Shown: positions 43,737 to 54,184, numbered from the stretch's first letter. The stretch: DNA of 64,000 nucleotides from Chara braunii (GCA_003427395.1 BFEA01000115.1:3056531-3120530), one strand, 5' to 3'. Numbers and translations: made by a program. Notes: a model not told the origin generated them from the letters alone.

Positions 43737-46700
43737 CCTGCACAAACATCAAACTCATTCCACCCCCTTCCTCATATGCACAATTTGTTATTTTCATCAA
43801 AGATCACATCAATGACTATTTCCCACAACCAGTTAAAGATTTCCTCATCATTGATACTCCCAGTTTTCACATAAGGTTTGATTACCACACTGATTGTGAT
43901 GCTTTCAGTGCAATCAGTCCAGCAATCTTCATACCTATAAGGGAAGAGTGAATAAGGATTGAATTTTGAGAGTTCTTTTCAGAGCATATTTCACCAACAA
44001 TTTCACAACAAGTCTCTCATGTGAATGGAGCTCCCCAAGACCATATCTCTTTCCTTAAAGAGACCAGTTTGCCCATTGAACTCGCTTCCTACCTTTGTTA
44101 TATGCTCTTATAGGGAGGACATTTAACCCAATCAATTAACTTTTCCTCTCTTGGTTGTTCACTCATCCTTCGGAGAATGAGAGTTTGAAGGGATGTGCCT
44201 CATAATATTTGTGATCTCCCAATAGCCAAGTTCTAGCCCTCCAAAGTTGAGAATAATACCTCTCAATCAAGGAAACAAAAGTAGTCAATTAAGCCTCCTT
44301 CAAGAGGACAATCTGAGACATCATCTGTAGAAAGGAAGAGATGATGAACAATTATGAATTCCTAATCAAAAGCCAATCAATAAATGGGAGAAAATGTTCA
44401 ACCCAAGTTCGTTCCATTTCATGACCCGGCAGTGGTGTCATTTTTATCGCACTTTTTTTAGTCAAGCCATTCTGGTGACTGAAACTCAACAAGTTGTCAT
44501 GCATGATTTTTGACAATATTGCAGAATATAAATAATGCAAAGAGAAATATCCCTTCCTGCTGTGTGCATTCGGCTTCGAGTGAGTCACTTCAATTATGGT
44601 CTATGCCGGACCCCGCTCTTAGGAACCATCAATTAGTTTGTTCGGAACAATAAAAAATCATAGAAAAAAAAAAAAAAAATCAAATTTATCACGTGCATAT
44701 CATAATTGTCACTTACAAAATTTAAGAACTATGACAAAATCAACAGGAGAGCTTAGCATCAAGCAGTGGTAGACATTATAGATCAAGACTGACCGACTAG
44801 AGACAAACACGATAAACGAGCAAGGTGAGAGCTCTTAATAGTCTCAAGCGTACATACATATAAACATGATCAACGCTCTGCATCTGTGCTCTCACTTCTC
44901 CTTCTCAGCCTCGTTCTTGAGCTCACTTTCGCTGAGCGTCTAACACCACCTCCATTGATGGTCAACACACGAGAAGGCACAAGACAAGGGAGCGGCGGCA
45001 TGCAAGTGTGGGCGATAAAGGCTGTCTACACAAATAAGCGAGTTGGGGAAAGCCTGCTTTCGGTGGTAACCCGCCTAGAATCAGCCAACTTTCCCTTGTT
45101 AGTACCATGCTCACACGCCTCTTTCAACCATTGTCTCTGTCTCCTTCACGTCTCTGCCTCTCCAGCACGAGCCCACCTCTTGAGGACAGTGATTCTGACG
45201 CAGGAGACGAGGATTAGTCGTGACGACGTACTGCTCGCTGACCTGTTGGTGACATCGATAATTCTTTTGCACTTGAGCTAGTCATCTGACTCTCTCTCTG
45301 TCCCTCGATTGATACTTCAGATGGATATGTGGCCTAAGCCCAAGCAAAACGAGCTCTGCCTTGGCGACCAGGAGTGTGCCATTTGCAAATGAGCTCAACA
45401 ACCTAGCTCTCAAGCAGGTTCTCGAAAAGCCTGACCAAAAATGTGGACCTCACTTCGCTAGTATCCCGAGCTTGTGCCTCAGACGACGACCTCCGAAAGC
45501 TCGAGCATTAGCGAGCGAGGATGATCGTGCAGGGAAGCTGATAACACTAACAACCCTTTTCTCTTGAGTGCTCTTCGTGGCAAGTCTAACTTCGCGCACT
45601 CACGCCTAGTACTCTGCACCGCGGCCGTCTCGTACTATGCCACTCATCTCGTTGCCCGTAACCACCTCGTTGCTCAGCCTCTTCACCGCGAGTCTGCCTC
45701 AGGACCGTCTTCCGCAGGTCTGTCTGATCCATGCTTACCGGATGGTCCATGACTCCATGCCATGTCCTGGTCGACACGGATCCTCACTTGCGACCACGTC
45801 ACTCTCCTTGCTCTCCGCTTCAGAGTCGTGGTCCAGGTGCTGCAGCTCCCTTTCGGTGGTCCCGGTCGAGGTCTCGTGGTTCGAGATGGTCACCTGAAAA
45901 CCCACAATACCCTTGTCTCACCTGTACCTTCTCTCAACCCTGTTCCGAACCTCGATAATAGCCACCTGTAGATTCTCATCCCTTTTCATCTCCTCCTCTC
46001 TCACTCCTTCCACTTTAATTTTTAGCTTCACCTCCGGTCGTAACGCCCATAGTCTAAAATCACCGTTATCATGCCCATCCTCTGATTCCGGTTCCCACCT
46101 CCACACATAGTTCAGGTACCTTGGCCTATAGCCGTGCAACCCTCTGTGGCAAGCCATAGTTGCACCCACCTCCTGGTCCCACACAGGCTTAACACTACTG
46201 GCACATAGCTGCCAACACCACGCTGCAAATCAACTGGATGTAACCACTTGCCCGAATGCTCAATCTCTCACGTTGCGCTCCCAACTAATCGGCTGAAAGC
46301 AGCAAGGTACTCTTAGCTAGTCTACTGGCAAGTAGCGAAGTGGTTCCCACGGCCTCACTTTATAGAAATGAGTAGAAGTCAGGGTTCCTGCGCACTAAAC
46401 GGAGGACTTTAAAGTTTTGGAAACAATTAATTAAATAAATGGTTCCTGTAATAATAACTTCGACAATAATAAAATTGAAGTAATCAAAACAAAACAAATT
46501 AAACAATCTCTAAATAGGTGTGCCCCTATGGCCTGTGCCAGTTGTTTTTTCCAGTCTAAGTTGAAAGGCCTACGCGCTCGACACGTAGTACGGTCCCCTA
46601 ACGGGATCCCAACAAGCCTCCCTTGAAAGGAAGTGTTGGGACCACTACTATCAGGGGCCCGTGTCCGATGGTAAGGAGGGGGCTCATGACCTTCCATGGG

Positions 46701-47382
46701 AGGTGATGAGTTTCCTTCCAAAGCGGCCATGGGTACCCTTTTTGAGAGTCTAACCCAGAACGCCTGGTATCCCAAAAGAAATTAGAATGCAAAGCGGAAA
46801 TTTGGAGAATCCAGCCAACCTGGGCCATATTTTTCAAACGAAAATTGAGCCGTTCGTTCCTGTGAAAATTAGGGTAGGAAACCAAAAAAAAAAAAGAAAA
46901 AAAAAAGGTAAGGTGATGAAAACGAAAAGTCACATCCCTGCGGCTTTCTCCAGCCATTAGATCAATCAGTACTAAAACTACGGTTCTGATTTGCGCGGTG
47001 CTTTGCTTCTTTTCTTTTCCTTCCCCTATTCTTTTTCTTCTTTCTGCTTAAGACCACAACCAGTGCACATATCCCATAACTCGGCAGTCTGATACTCGGC
47101 GTGCAGCACCCTTGGCCGAGCCCTGCCGCTACCACGAGCACAGGCCAGTTGCATGCTCTGCTGTACACCAGGGCGCTGGACCCGCGTGGACCAAAGGAAG
47201 GCCCAGTGCCTCACCCCGCCCTTTTGCAGTAAGGGGTGAACACTGGAACCAGTCCAGGAACAGGACCACATGGCAGGCATACATGATGCACTGCGGAGGG
47301 CCGGGACACCGTGCCCTCCGACAGCGTCCACACAGAGAGAGAGGGTGTGTGCACGGGCGCCCTCTCTCTCTCTCGTGCGTGC

Positions 47383-47385
<3 letters not shown>
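43737..47385. other. Unassigned DNA
   Basis: Mixed composition. Overlapping open frames at 44.9-46.1 kb on both strands lack recognisable motifs. A tract of mixed A runs occurs near 46.88 kb. No RNA gene, splice-bounded exon chain or element ends were identified. Confidence 0.35.

Positions 47386-47462
<77 letters not shown>
47386..47462. repeat. (AG)n microsatellite with CT-rich inverted flanks
   Basis: About 76 bp of AG dinucleotide. CTCTCTCTCTC blocks lie on both sides (47361-47374 and 47481-47496), so the locus can fold back. Long open frames here are artefacts of the dinucleotide repeat. Confidence 0.95.
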
Positions 47463-47464
<2 letters not shown>

Positions 47465-47619
47465 CGAGGGCATGCGCACCCTCTCTCTCTCTCTCTCCCC
47501 CCCTCCCGCGCCCCTTCTGTGTTTGACTTGTGAATGAAATTCCGCTGCACTCAATCACACATTCAAGGTCCAATACATTCAGGAAATTTCTAGCTCGATA
47601 GAACACAATCAATGGAAGT

Positions 47620-47785
47620 TCCTTTTTTTTTTTTTTGGAGGGGGAAGGGAGTCCATCGCACAATAGCAAAAAATGAAAAAAGCAACAAACTCGACGTTCG
47701 GCCGAACGGTTCGGGGGAGGGGGGTCGGAACAGTCAGCCGTTCAGCTAATCCTGTTCGGGCCCAGCCGAATGCCAGTAACCCTGC
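47620..47785. mobile_element. GC-word element H (TTCGGCCGAACG words)
   Basis: A T-run (47621-47636), then ACGTTCGGCCGAACGGTTCG at 47694, further GTTCGG words, and an end AGTAACCCTGCAATC at 47774, matching the GGTTACCCTG end of element D. The short AT core box was not found. Confidence 0.5.
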
Positions 47786-47818
47786 AATCAGCAATAATCA
47801 ACACTATCCACAAACATT

Positions 47819-47965
47819 GCCTCAGTTCGGATTGTTCGCTTCAACTCCAGAACATGAAGTTGGAATCACTAGTAATCGCAGATCAGCATGCTGTGGTGAA
47901 TGTGTGCCGAGGCCTTGTGCATACTACACATCACAATATGGTAATTTCTTTTGCCCAAAACCGCA
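47819..47965 (+). pseudogene. Mitochondrial SSU rRNA 3' fragment
   Basis: Contains GCCTCAGTTCGGATTGTTCG, GAAGTTGGAATCACTAGTAA, GCAGATCAGCATGCTGTGGT and CACATCACAATATGGTAATT, following in order the last part of small-subunit rRNA before the anti-Shine-Dalgarno region. The CTCAGTTCGGATTGTTC and TTTTGCCC downstream features fit plant mitochondrial SSU better than plastid 16S. Differences from the consensus are mostly C-to-T/G-to-A (GAATCACTAG for GAATCGCTAG). A nuclear copy of mitochondrial DNA, not a working gene. Confidence 0.85.
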
Positions 47966-48078
47966 GGCTCGCTAGCTGCAGAAAGATTCATCTCTACGAT
48001 GATACCTTTTCCTTTTTCAAGCATCACTTTGGTCTCTGGCCTCATAGTTATATGTGCTTCTTTTTTTTTTTTTTTCAG

Positions 48079-48450
48079 CGGCGGCGTAGCTCAGTTGGTA
48101 AGGCACACAAGTGGCATTCAGGAGGCCTTGGGTTCAATCCCCATTGACCTCATGCACCTTCCTGGGCAAGCTTGGCACCCGCCACCTAGAGATATGCTGT
48201 TGGTCCCCCCGAGTGGCATTGAGCAGAGACTGCTGATGTTCATAGGGGGAGGGGACTGGAGGGGAGGCACAGTGACTGGGCCATCGAAGAAGCTCGGTCC
48301 TGATGCTACCAGCTGACCCCTGGCCGGTATCGCCCACCTGCTGTAGCAGGTATCGTACCTGCTGGTGGGTGCAGCTCCCGCATGTTCCCTCGTTGGAGGC
48401 TTGAGCACGGATGTGGCTGCTACGGGGTTCCCCATAATACTATAATGACA
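48079..48450 (+). mobile_element. tRNA-derived SINE
   Basis: The head has a Pol III A box GTAGCTCAGTTGGTAAGG (48088) and a B box GGGTTCAATCC (48130), about 40 bp apart as in a tRNA. A body of about 300 bp follows and ends in an ACAATAAAAAAGG tail near 48450. A T-run (48060-48077) precedes it. No clear target duplication was found, so the ends are approximate. Confidence 0.7.
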
Positions 48451-48454
48451 ATAA

Positions 48455-49105
48455 AAAAGGCCACGTGTCATCCCTGGAGTGCTAACATAGCAGATCCTGC
48501 CACATCAGCACTAGTGTCTAGTCAATCAATAAGGGGATGCCATGCCAGCAAATGTGTGCACTGTCCTTTTCACGTGCCTCTTCCACGTGTCGTCTCGTGA
48601 TACCGTCGCCGTTCCAGCCAATTGGACAATGCCACGTCAGCCAATGGAGACCGATGCCACATCAGTCCACCTCAAGAAGACTGGTGTGATGACTTCTTCC
48701 CTGCCATGTCAGCAATCAGTCCTCACTTCCCAAAGGCCACGTCAGCTTCTGTAACAGACCTGGTCGCACATAAGCTGCTAATGCAGTTTGAGAATGCCAC
48801 GTCAGCAATCACCAACAACCAGGTCTTCAGACGCGGCACATGATATGCCACGTCAACAAGGGATCACGATGCCACTTCACTATCGCGATCCAGGCTGGCG
48901 CGCGGTAACTCTCGGTCGCGGTCCCTACTGCCACGTCAACAGCCACATTAGGATCTTCTCTCGCCAGTGAAGTCTCTACCACATCAGCAACTCCGGCGGT
49001 AACGTCTTGTCAAGTCATCACTGCCTCAGCACACGTGTGCATGCCCACTTACCTGCACGCCACCTGGCGCGTGCGCACGTGTGACTGTCGTCGTCGTCAA
49101 GAGAA
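48455..49105 (-). repeat. Irregular TGCCACGTCAGCA array in LTR-element leader
   Basis: About a dozen copies of TGCCACGTCAGCA-like words (ACATCAGCA, ATGTCAGCA and ACGTCAACA variants) spaced 20-60 bp apart, with unrelated sequence between. On the minus strand the word is TGCTGACGTGGCA. The array lies immediately downstream of the minus-strand PBS at 49106-49118. Similar words continue, more sparsely, through 49.4-49.63 kb on the LTR side. Confidence 0.8.
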
Positions 49106-49118
49106 CTGCTCCGATACC
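49106..49118 (-). other. Primer-binding site (initiator Met-tRNA type)
   Basis: The minus strand reads TGGTATCGGAGCA, identical to the PBS at 54185. The upstream sequence ends GGGTTCATTGCAATG, matching the LTR end (TTCATTGCA) of the element at 60.74-63.7 kb. Confidence 0.75.
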
Positions 49119-49830
49119 ACATTGCAATGAACCCATATCGTGAAGACAGTTGTCAACAATGCAAGTCCAAATGAGTGTCAACCTGCTGATGATTATCAAT
49201 AATCGTATTCGTGTCCAGATACCCAAGAGAAGAGAAGACATACACAGACGAGGTAGATGAGAAGGAGGAAAGACTTAGAGTGGGAAAGATAGAAACAATG
49301 CCCACTGGTTCTTCGGGCTCCCTCCACAATCACCACCTCAACAATAATCTGAGCGAGTATCTGAAGTAACCTCAATGTGCCACGTGGCACGTCTAGTCAG
49401 TCCCTCGTCAGCAATGGCGCAATGTCGACATGAAAACAACCAGGTAAGTATCCACGACCTCTCCACAGTCTTGATCTCCTCCTGAACGACGATAATCAGA
49501 ACAGCAACACAAGTCACATAGCTTCGCCTCGTCAACCAGTGGTATACGTGGCAGCTCTCACATCAGCCACCAGCAGTACACGTGGCAGCAGCCACGTCAG
49601 CGACAGCGCATGGCAGCCGCCACGTCAGCATGCCAAGAAGACAGGTGCAAGCCAGCCACCATGTCGGACCAGCAGCGCGTCGCCATAGACACAATGCCAT
49701 CACAGAGCCAGCGCTCAGCCAGCTTCGCAGCGTCGAGCCACAGTCATCGTCAACGCGTGAAGACAGCATCCACGTAAGACAATGAATGTCAAAGCCAGTA
49801 CTCGGGGTCTGGGCCCCGGATGCTACCACC
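49119..49830 (-). repeat. Probable 5' LTR of a minus-strand LTR element
   Basis: Upstream of the PBS on the minus strand, with terminal ...TTCATTGCA. No coding motif, and the outer boundary is not located. The rest of the element on the other side is cut short by the SINE and rRNA fragment at 47.8-48.45 kb, and no gag was found. Confidence 0.4.
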
Positions 49831-50182
49831 CTCAGCCGTCCAGATCTTGATGCAAACTAAGGCCCAGATTGGTCTGAAACCGAATTCGATCTGGCGCACA
49901 ACAAGTGAGTGTATCCAACCAAGGGCCTGGGTGCGGTACCTTTGACTCTACAGTTGACTTTGACCCTTGAATTTCCTGTGTGCCGCGTTAGATCACACAG
50001 CCAAACGTGACAGACTCAGGCCTGGGCGTGTCTTGGTCACACAGCCCAGCGCAGACCAACTCAGGTCTGCGTTGCCTGGGGCTGAGTTCTGGGCCCCAGG
50101 CTACTTCTGAACAGGGTTACTGCACCTTGTCCTAGAGCACACTCTCTTTTAAATGTCCTTCTTCACTATCTTCTCTTAACTT
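49831..50182. other. Unassigned DNA
   Basis: No recognisable coding sequence. Short GGGCCCAGG/CTGGGCC-type repeats occur (CAGACTCAGGCCTGGGC, CAGACCAACTCAGGTCTG). Confidence 0.4.
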
Positions 50183-50456
50183 TTCTTATCCTCTATCGCA
50201 TGTCTTTTCCAACCCTTAAAGTTTAAACCCTAAACCCTAGCTAAACCTTCACTCTTTGTTTGACTGGTGCTAGNNNNNNNNNNNNNNNNNNNNNNNNNNN
50301 NNNNNNNNNNNNNNNNNNNNNNNNNNNNNNNNNNNNNNNNNNNNNNNNNNNNNNNNNNNNNNNNNNNNTTCTTATCCTCTATCGCATGTCTTTTCCCCTT
50401 AAAGTTTAAACCCTAAACCCTAGCTAAACCTTCACTCTTTGTTTGACTGGTGCTAG
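50183..50456 (+). promoter_or_regulatory. Telo-box tract duplicated across an assembly gap
   Basis: A block of about 90 bp (50183-50273) recurs at 50369-50456 on the other side of a 95-N gap (50274-50368), differing only by a few bases near CTTTTCC. Each copy has TTTAAACCCTAAACCCTAGC, two telo-box units (AAACCCTAA), which in land plants mark promoters of growth and translation genes. The position about 0.6 kb upstream of spliced exons fits a promoter or 5' UTR. The duplication is probably an unmerged contig overlap. Confidence 0.5.
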
Positions 50457-50893
50457 TCCCCTATCCTTCCTTCCTGCACTCCTCTATGGCAATTTTTGTG
50501 AATTTTCAATCACATATATGGGCATGTGTTGCGAGTTCACGACTGACAATGGAAGGATTACGAGGTTCATTCAGCTGCTGTGTGAGAGAGAACGTTGTTA
50601 TGTTCTTCTTGCAGCAGATGCTTTCCATGGTGCTTGGAGCAATGACCTGCAAATGGTTCTCCACTGTAATAATTCTTGTTGATCTGAAGAGAACATGAGG
50701 TCATAGAAGGTGGCAAGATGGGGGCAACTCCTCTATAGCATGTGATAATTGTCAAGGTGGGTGCTCTGACATGGCTGTTGCGAAATTGTGAGACTCCTGC
50801 ATGGAACTCCATGTAAAGGATTGAATTGTGTCTTTTGTGGATGAGAACCGTAGTTCATTGCACCAAAATTAGAAAACATGACTATAAGTACCA

Positions 50894-50990
50894 ACAGACC
50901 TAGCTCAGTTGGTACACCCATGAATAAATACAGACATGGGTTGGAATCGAGAGGGACTAGATGAACTAAATTCTCGAAGAAAAAAAAAAA
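50894..50990 (+). mobile_element. Short SINE with 22-bp target duplication
   Basis: A box CCTAGCTCAGTTGGTAC (50899), a B-box-like GGGTTGGAATCGAG (50938) and a 3' A-run. Flanked by direct repeats GAAAACATGACTATAAGTAC... (50872-50893) and GAAAACATGACAGTAAGTAC... (50991-51012), 22 bp with two mismatches. The clear duplication indicates a fairly recent retroposition. It appears to sit in the intron before the exon at 51038. Confidence 0.85.
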
Positions 50991-51037
50991 GAAAACATGA
51001 CAGTAAGTACCATCCTGTGTTTCTGTACTTGTCGCAG

Positions 51038-51426
51038 GTTCCAGGGAACAGTTGGGTAAGGTGATTATAAGAGTAGAGACCATTCTTTACTCTAAAGCCC
51101 GGACACAAGTGGAGTATGAAAACGCTGATGACCTTGCAGAGAGAACAAGGGATGCAATCAACGTCATTGTCGGTAATGAAGGAGAAGAAGTACCAGACCT
51201 GAATGCACCACCAAAGATGATGCCTTGCATTGAAGGTAAGAAAAGTCGCTGCTGCACTTCTTGACTCGTCAATGGTCATTGCAGTAGGCCCAAGCACAGA
51301 GCTCCTTTGATGTGAAGTGTGGAATTCTGTGTCTTTTTCTTTCTACACTCTCCTTTTGTCAATCTTTTCTTGTCTTCTAGAAGTCTATGAGGCACCCACT
51401 GATTGGCCACACTATGACATGGCAAA
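51038..51426 (+). CDS. Two linked exons of an unidentified host gene (partial)
   Basis: Exon one (51038-51235) follows TTCTGTACTTGTCGCAG and ends GAAG|GTAAG. Exon two (51381-51426) follows TTTCTTGTCTTCTAG and ends GCAAA|GTGAGG. Joining them across a 145-bp intron keeps the frame (I-E-E-V-Y at the junction). The peptide includes EQLGKVIIRVETILYSKART, VEYENADDLAERTRDAINVI, EVPDLNAPPKMMPCIE and VYEAPTDWPHYDMA. Acidic, probably helical in the first part. I do not recognise the family. Further exons on either side were not identified; the telo-box tract upstream may be its promoter. Confidence 0.55.
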
Positions 51427-51848
51427 GTGAGGCATACCCCGTTCGAGAAAAGAACTGAGGCAGGGAACGTGGGAGTGACAAGAGAAATCACTGGAGAACA
51501 GTGATTTTTTTTTTTTTTTTCTATCTTTCTCTTTCCTACCCCCCATTCTTCTCCTTCTTCCCCCCAAAAGATTTCAGACCAATGATTTTAACTGCTTGAA
51601 GGGAGAAAATGAAGGAGCTCATTCGATTAAGAAAAACATTAAGATTTCCTGAGCAGGATTGACCTCAGCAGAATGGTAATCGACAAATAGGTTGACACTG
51701 TCGATTTTCGTCAGCAGATTTTGGCTGCTGCTCGCTACCTCCTTTCCATGCTACTCACCTGCACAAACCACTCGACACCTCAACTTAAACTCAATGTGCG
51801 GCCAGTCATTATCATACATTGCTAAGATTATGACGGACTAAGGCCTTC

Positions 51849-51965
51849 GATTGGAAGGATCTCACACCTGACCGGAAACTTGATTGGAGGAATCTCACAC
51901 CTGACTGGAAACTTGACACACTCCCGTAGGCTTGATTGGAAGAATCTCACACCTGACAGGAAACT
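51849..51965. repeat. 33-bp repeat, three copies
   Basis: GATTGGAAGGATCTCACACC (51849), GATTGGAGGAATCTCACACC (51882) and GATTGGAAGAATCTCACACC (51933), each continuing TGACNGGAAACTT. The first two abut; the third follows an 18-bp spacer. Confidence 0.9.
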
Positions 51966-52827
51966 TCACACGAAACTGAGATTATAGACACCAGAATCCT
52001 TGATGAAATGGAGAGAGCCCTGGTCACCGTCCGTTAAACAGACCGAGAAGTGATGCACCATTCAAGGTGCTCTCTCCAGCTATGGCTGTGCCCAACTTCC
52101 CTTCCCTGATCGGCTCCTTGCTCCTCCAAACTCAAAAGTTGCTTCCTGACTCATTTCTTCTGTAAAGCCATGCTCACCCGACCTACCGGGCCTACTGCGC
52201 ACAAAAAATCTCGATCTACTAGTCTGCAACAAACTCAGTTCACATCCACATTGCCGCGGGCATGTGTCGTAACTTTTGGCCAAAAGGCTGAAACAGAGGT
52301 CAAAAGTTACGCCCCAAGTCTGTGAAATGCCTGAGAAAGGGCCTAAGGTCAAGGGGTACCAAGGGCTGAGTCAAAAACAGCAGCCAGATGCCCCATATGA
52401 GGTAGCTCACTCTTGGACAATCAAGAGTCAGACCAACCACGGGAAAAGCAGGCCCAAAGTCAAAGGGAACCCAGTAGTCAGCCTCGGCCATAGATCAGAT
52501 GCACATCAATGGCTGTCTGCTGGTATCCGGAAGATTCCAGTCCCGACTGGGAAAAGGTACCGCTGCTTCAAGGCTGCATCCAGGCCGTCGGCATTGAGCA
52601 AATCTAAAACGTCGACACCATCCAAGGGGAGACTGGTGCACGCCAGTCAACACTGGTCAACGCTACCAAAGGACAGCCAGACACTGGGGAAGGCATTCTG
52701 CCTTGCGCTGGCTTGATCCTAGTGCTGTATCGCGAGGCTGCTGGAGAGGCATGCGGGTGCCAGACACTTCTGGAGGGCGCCAGCGTAGAGGGAGATGATG
52801 TACACGCGACCATAGCTGCATACATGT
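51966..52827. other. Unassigned DNA before the LTR element
   Basis: A 146-codon plus-strand frame (52276-52716) is basic and low in hydrophobic residues, with no known motif. It is probably decayed repeat sequence that served as the insertion target. Confidence 0.4.
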
Positions 52828-52850
52828 TGTTACATGCTGCGCCAGCAACG

Positions 52851-53095
52851 AGGGCCATTTTCAGGCCCTGTGTTGTTTTCAGCCTAAAAGCCTGAAAACA
52901 AGGGCTTACAGGCCCTGTGTCGTTTTCAGCCTAAAAGCCTGAGAACAAGGGCCTACAGGCCCTGTGTCTTTTCGGCCTGAAAGCCTGAAAACAAGGGCCT
53001 CCAGACCCTGTGTCGTTTCAGCCTAAAACAAGGCCCTCCAGGCCCTGAGTCCTTTCAGCCTGAAACGGAGGGCCATTTTCAGGCCCTCATAAGAT
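52851..53095. repeat. U3 tandem hairpin units, 5' LTR
   Basis: Repeated units of about 46 bp: GGCCCTGTGTNGTTTTCAGC, CTAAAAGCCTGAAAACAAGG, then GCCTACAGGCCC. Each unit is itself nearly self-complementary (TTTTCAGCCT...AGCCTGAAAA). The same array is present in the 3' LTR at 57993-58235, so it belongs to the element. Confidence 0.85.
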
Positions 53096-53233
53096 CGACC
53101 TGCCCTGAAACTTAGGTACCAGACCAGGGTCTTAGCACATACCATTTTGGGCCTGTTTTCAAGACAACCTTTGTTTGAGCTTCAATGCCAGGGTCTGGCA
53201 TGTTTTGGCATTGGCAAGAGCAGCCTCCTGGAC

Positions 53234-53259
53234 GGGCCAGCACTATATAAGACTGGCCC
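53234..53259 (+). promoter_or_regulatory. LTR TATA box inside a small inverted repeat
   Basis: GGGCCAG, CACTATATAAGA, CTGGCCC. It is conserved exactly in the 3' LTR (about 58374-58399). It should set the RNA start about 30 bp downstream, in or near GCAGGCTGCAGG. Confidence 0.75.
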
Positions 53260-53645
53260 GCCCTGCAGGCTGCAGGTAGTTCATAGGGACTTCCCAGGCA
53301 CTTCAAGTGCAGTTCAGGAGGCAGGAAGTAGTCTTCAGGATTCGGCAGCAGCACTCTGGAGGATGGCTGCAGTAGTAGTAGTAGCGTTAGCAGTAGTCTT
53401 CAGCGCTGGGCGCTATTAGGAGCTAGAGTAGCACTGGAGAGAGATAGAGATTGGGCGGAGGCCAGGGAGGCTTACCTGCAGCGCCATAGCTCCAGCTCGT
53501 CGTCGAGGTACCTGCAGCACAGCGCCATCTTCACAGGTTAGTACCTGGCACATGAAAGAGAGAGAGTTCTTCTTCTTCCTCTTCTCAATCCACCATCTCC
53601 CTCTCACCCTCTCGCTACCTGACTTCACTGCATCAGCAGACTACG

Positions 53646-53723
53646 AGAGAGCGGGCTTGGTGACATTTGGATCCAGACTCGACNGAGAGAGCGGGCTTGG
53701 TGACATTTGGATCCAGACTCGAC
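53646..53723. other. Assembly join artefact (single N between identical 38-mers)
   Basis: GAGAGAGCGGGCTTGGTGAC...GACTCGAC is present on both sides of one N at 53684. The 3' LTR has this segment only once (near 58745), so the duplication is most likely an unmerged overlap. Confidence 0.85.
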
Positions 53724-54184
53724 ATTGGGCTTCAGACATTTGACGAGGGATTATCTGGGACTTGTATCGAAGACTTGGTGTTGACGACATTCCCATCTTC
53801 CCCCTTCTTCTTCGTCTGATCCCCTCCTCTTCATCTGCATATGGTCTGGACCTGGCGCATTCTTCCTGTGTGCAGAGCCAGGCCCCTTTATACCTTGCGA
53901 TGAGGATGATGTATGTTTGGTCTGTATTGTGACATTGATTGGGCTAATGATTGGTATTCTAGCATTCTGCTGCGCTGTCTTGTACTACGTGAGAGAGGTC
54001 AGTCCTGGTCAGGTCAGGGCTTATATATAAGTCTTCCCCTGCGCTATAATGTGCTATTTTTGTATGTATCAGGATGTACACTGCTTGTTGAGATTCGACT
54101 AGCACTGCATTGTCCATTCAGTCCTTTTTATCACATTGCGGATCCTTGGCTATACATACATTGCCCAACTGGGCATGTAACAGT

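Larger units (their letters stand above)
52828..54182 (+). repeat. 5' LTR
   Basis: About 1.3 kb, excluding a duplicated assembly join. U3 carries 4-5 hairpin units of about 46 bp (52851-53095). CACTATATAAGA at 53241-53252 is a good TATA box, flanked by complementary GGGCCAG and CTGGCCC. A GTAGTAGTAGTAG tract follows near 53372. The LTR ends GGGCATGTAACA. Confidence 0.9.

Noticed and set aside
47211-47669. Long Ser/Leu and Arg/Glu open frames on both strands
   Set aside because: They are translations of the (AG)n microsatellite and its CT-rich flanks; no stop can occur in such a repeat, so the length carries no meaning.
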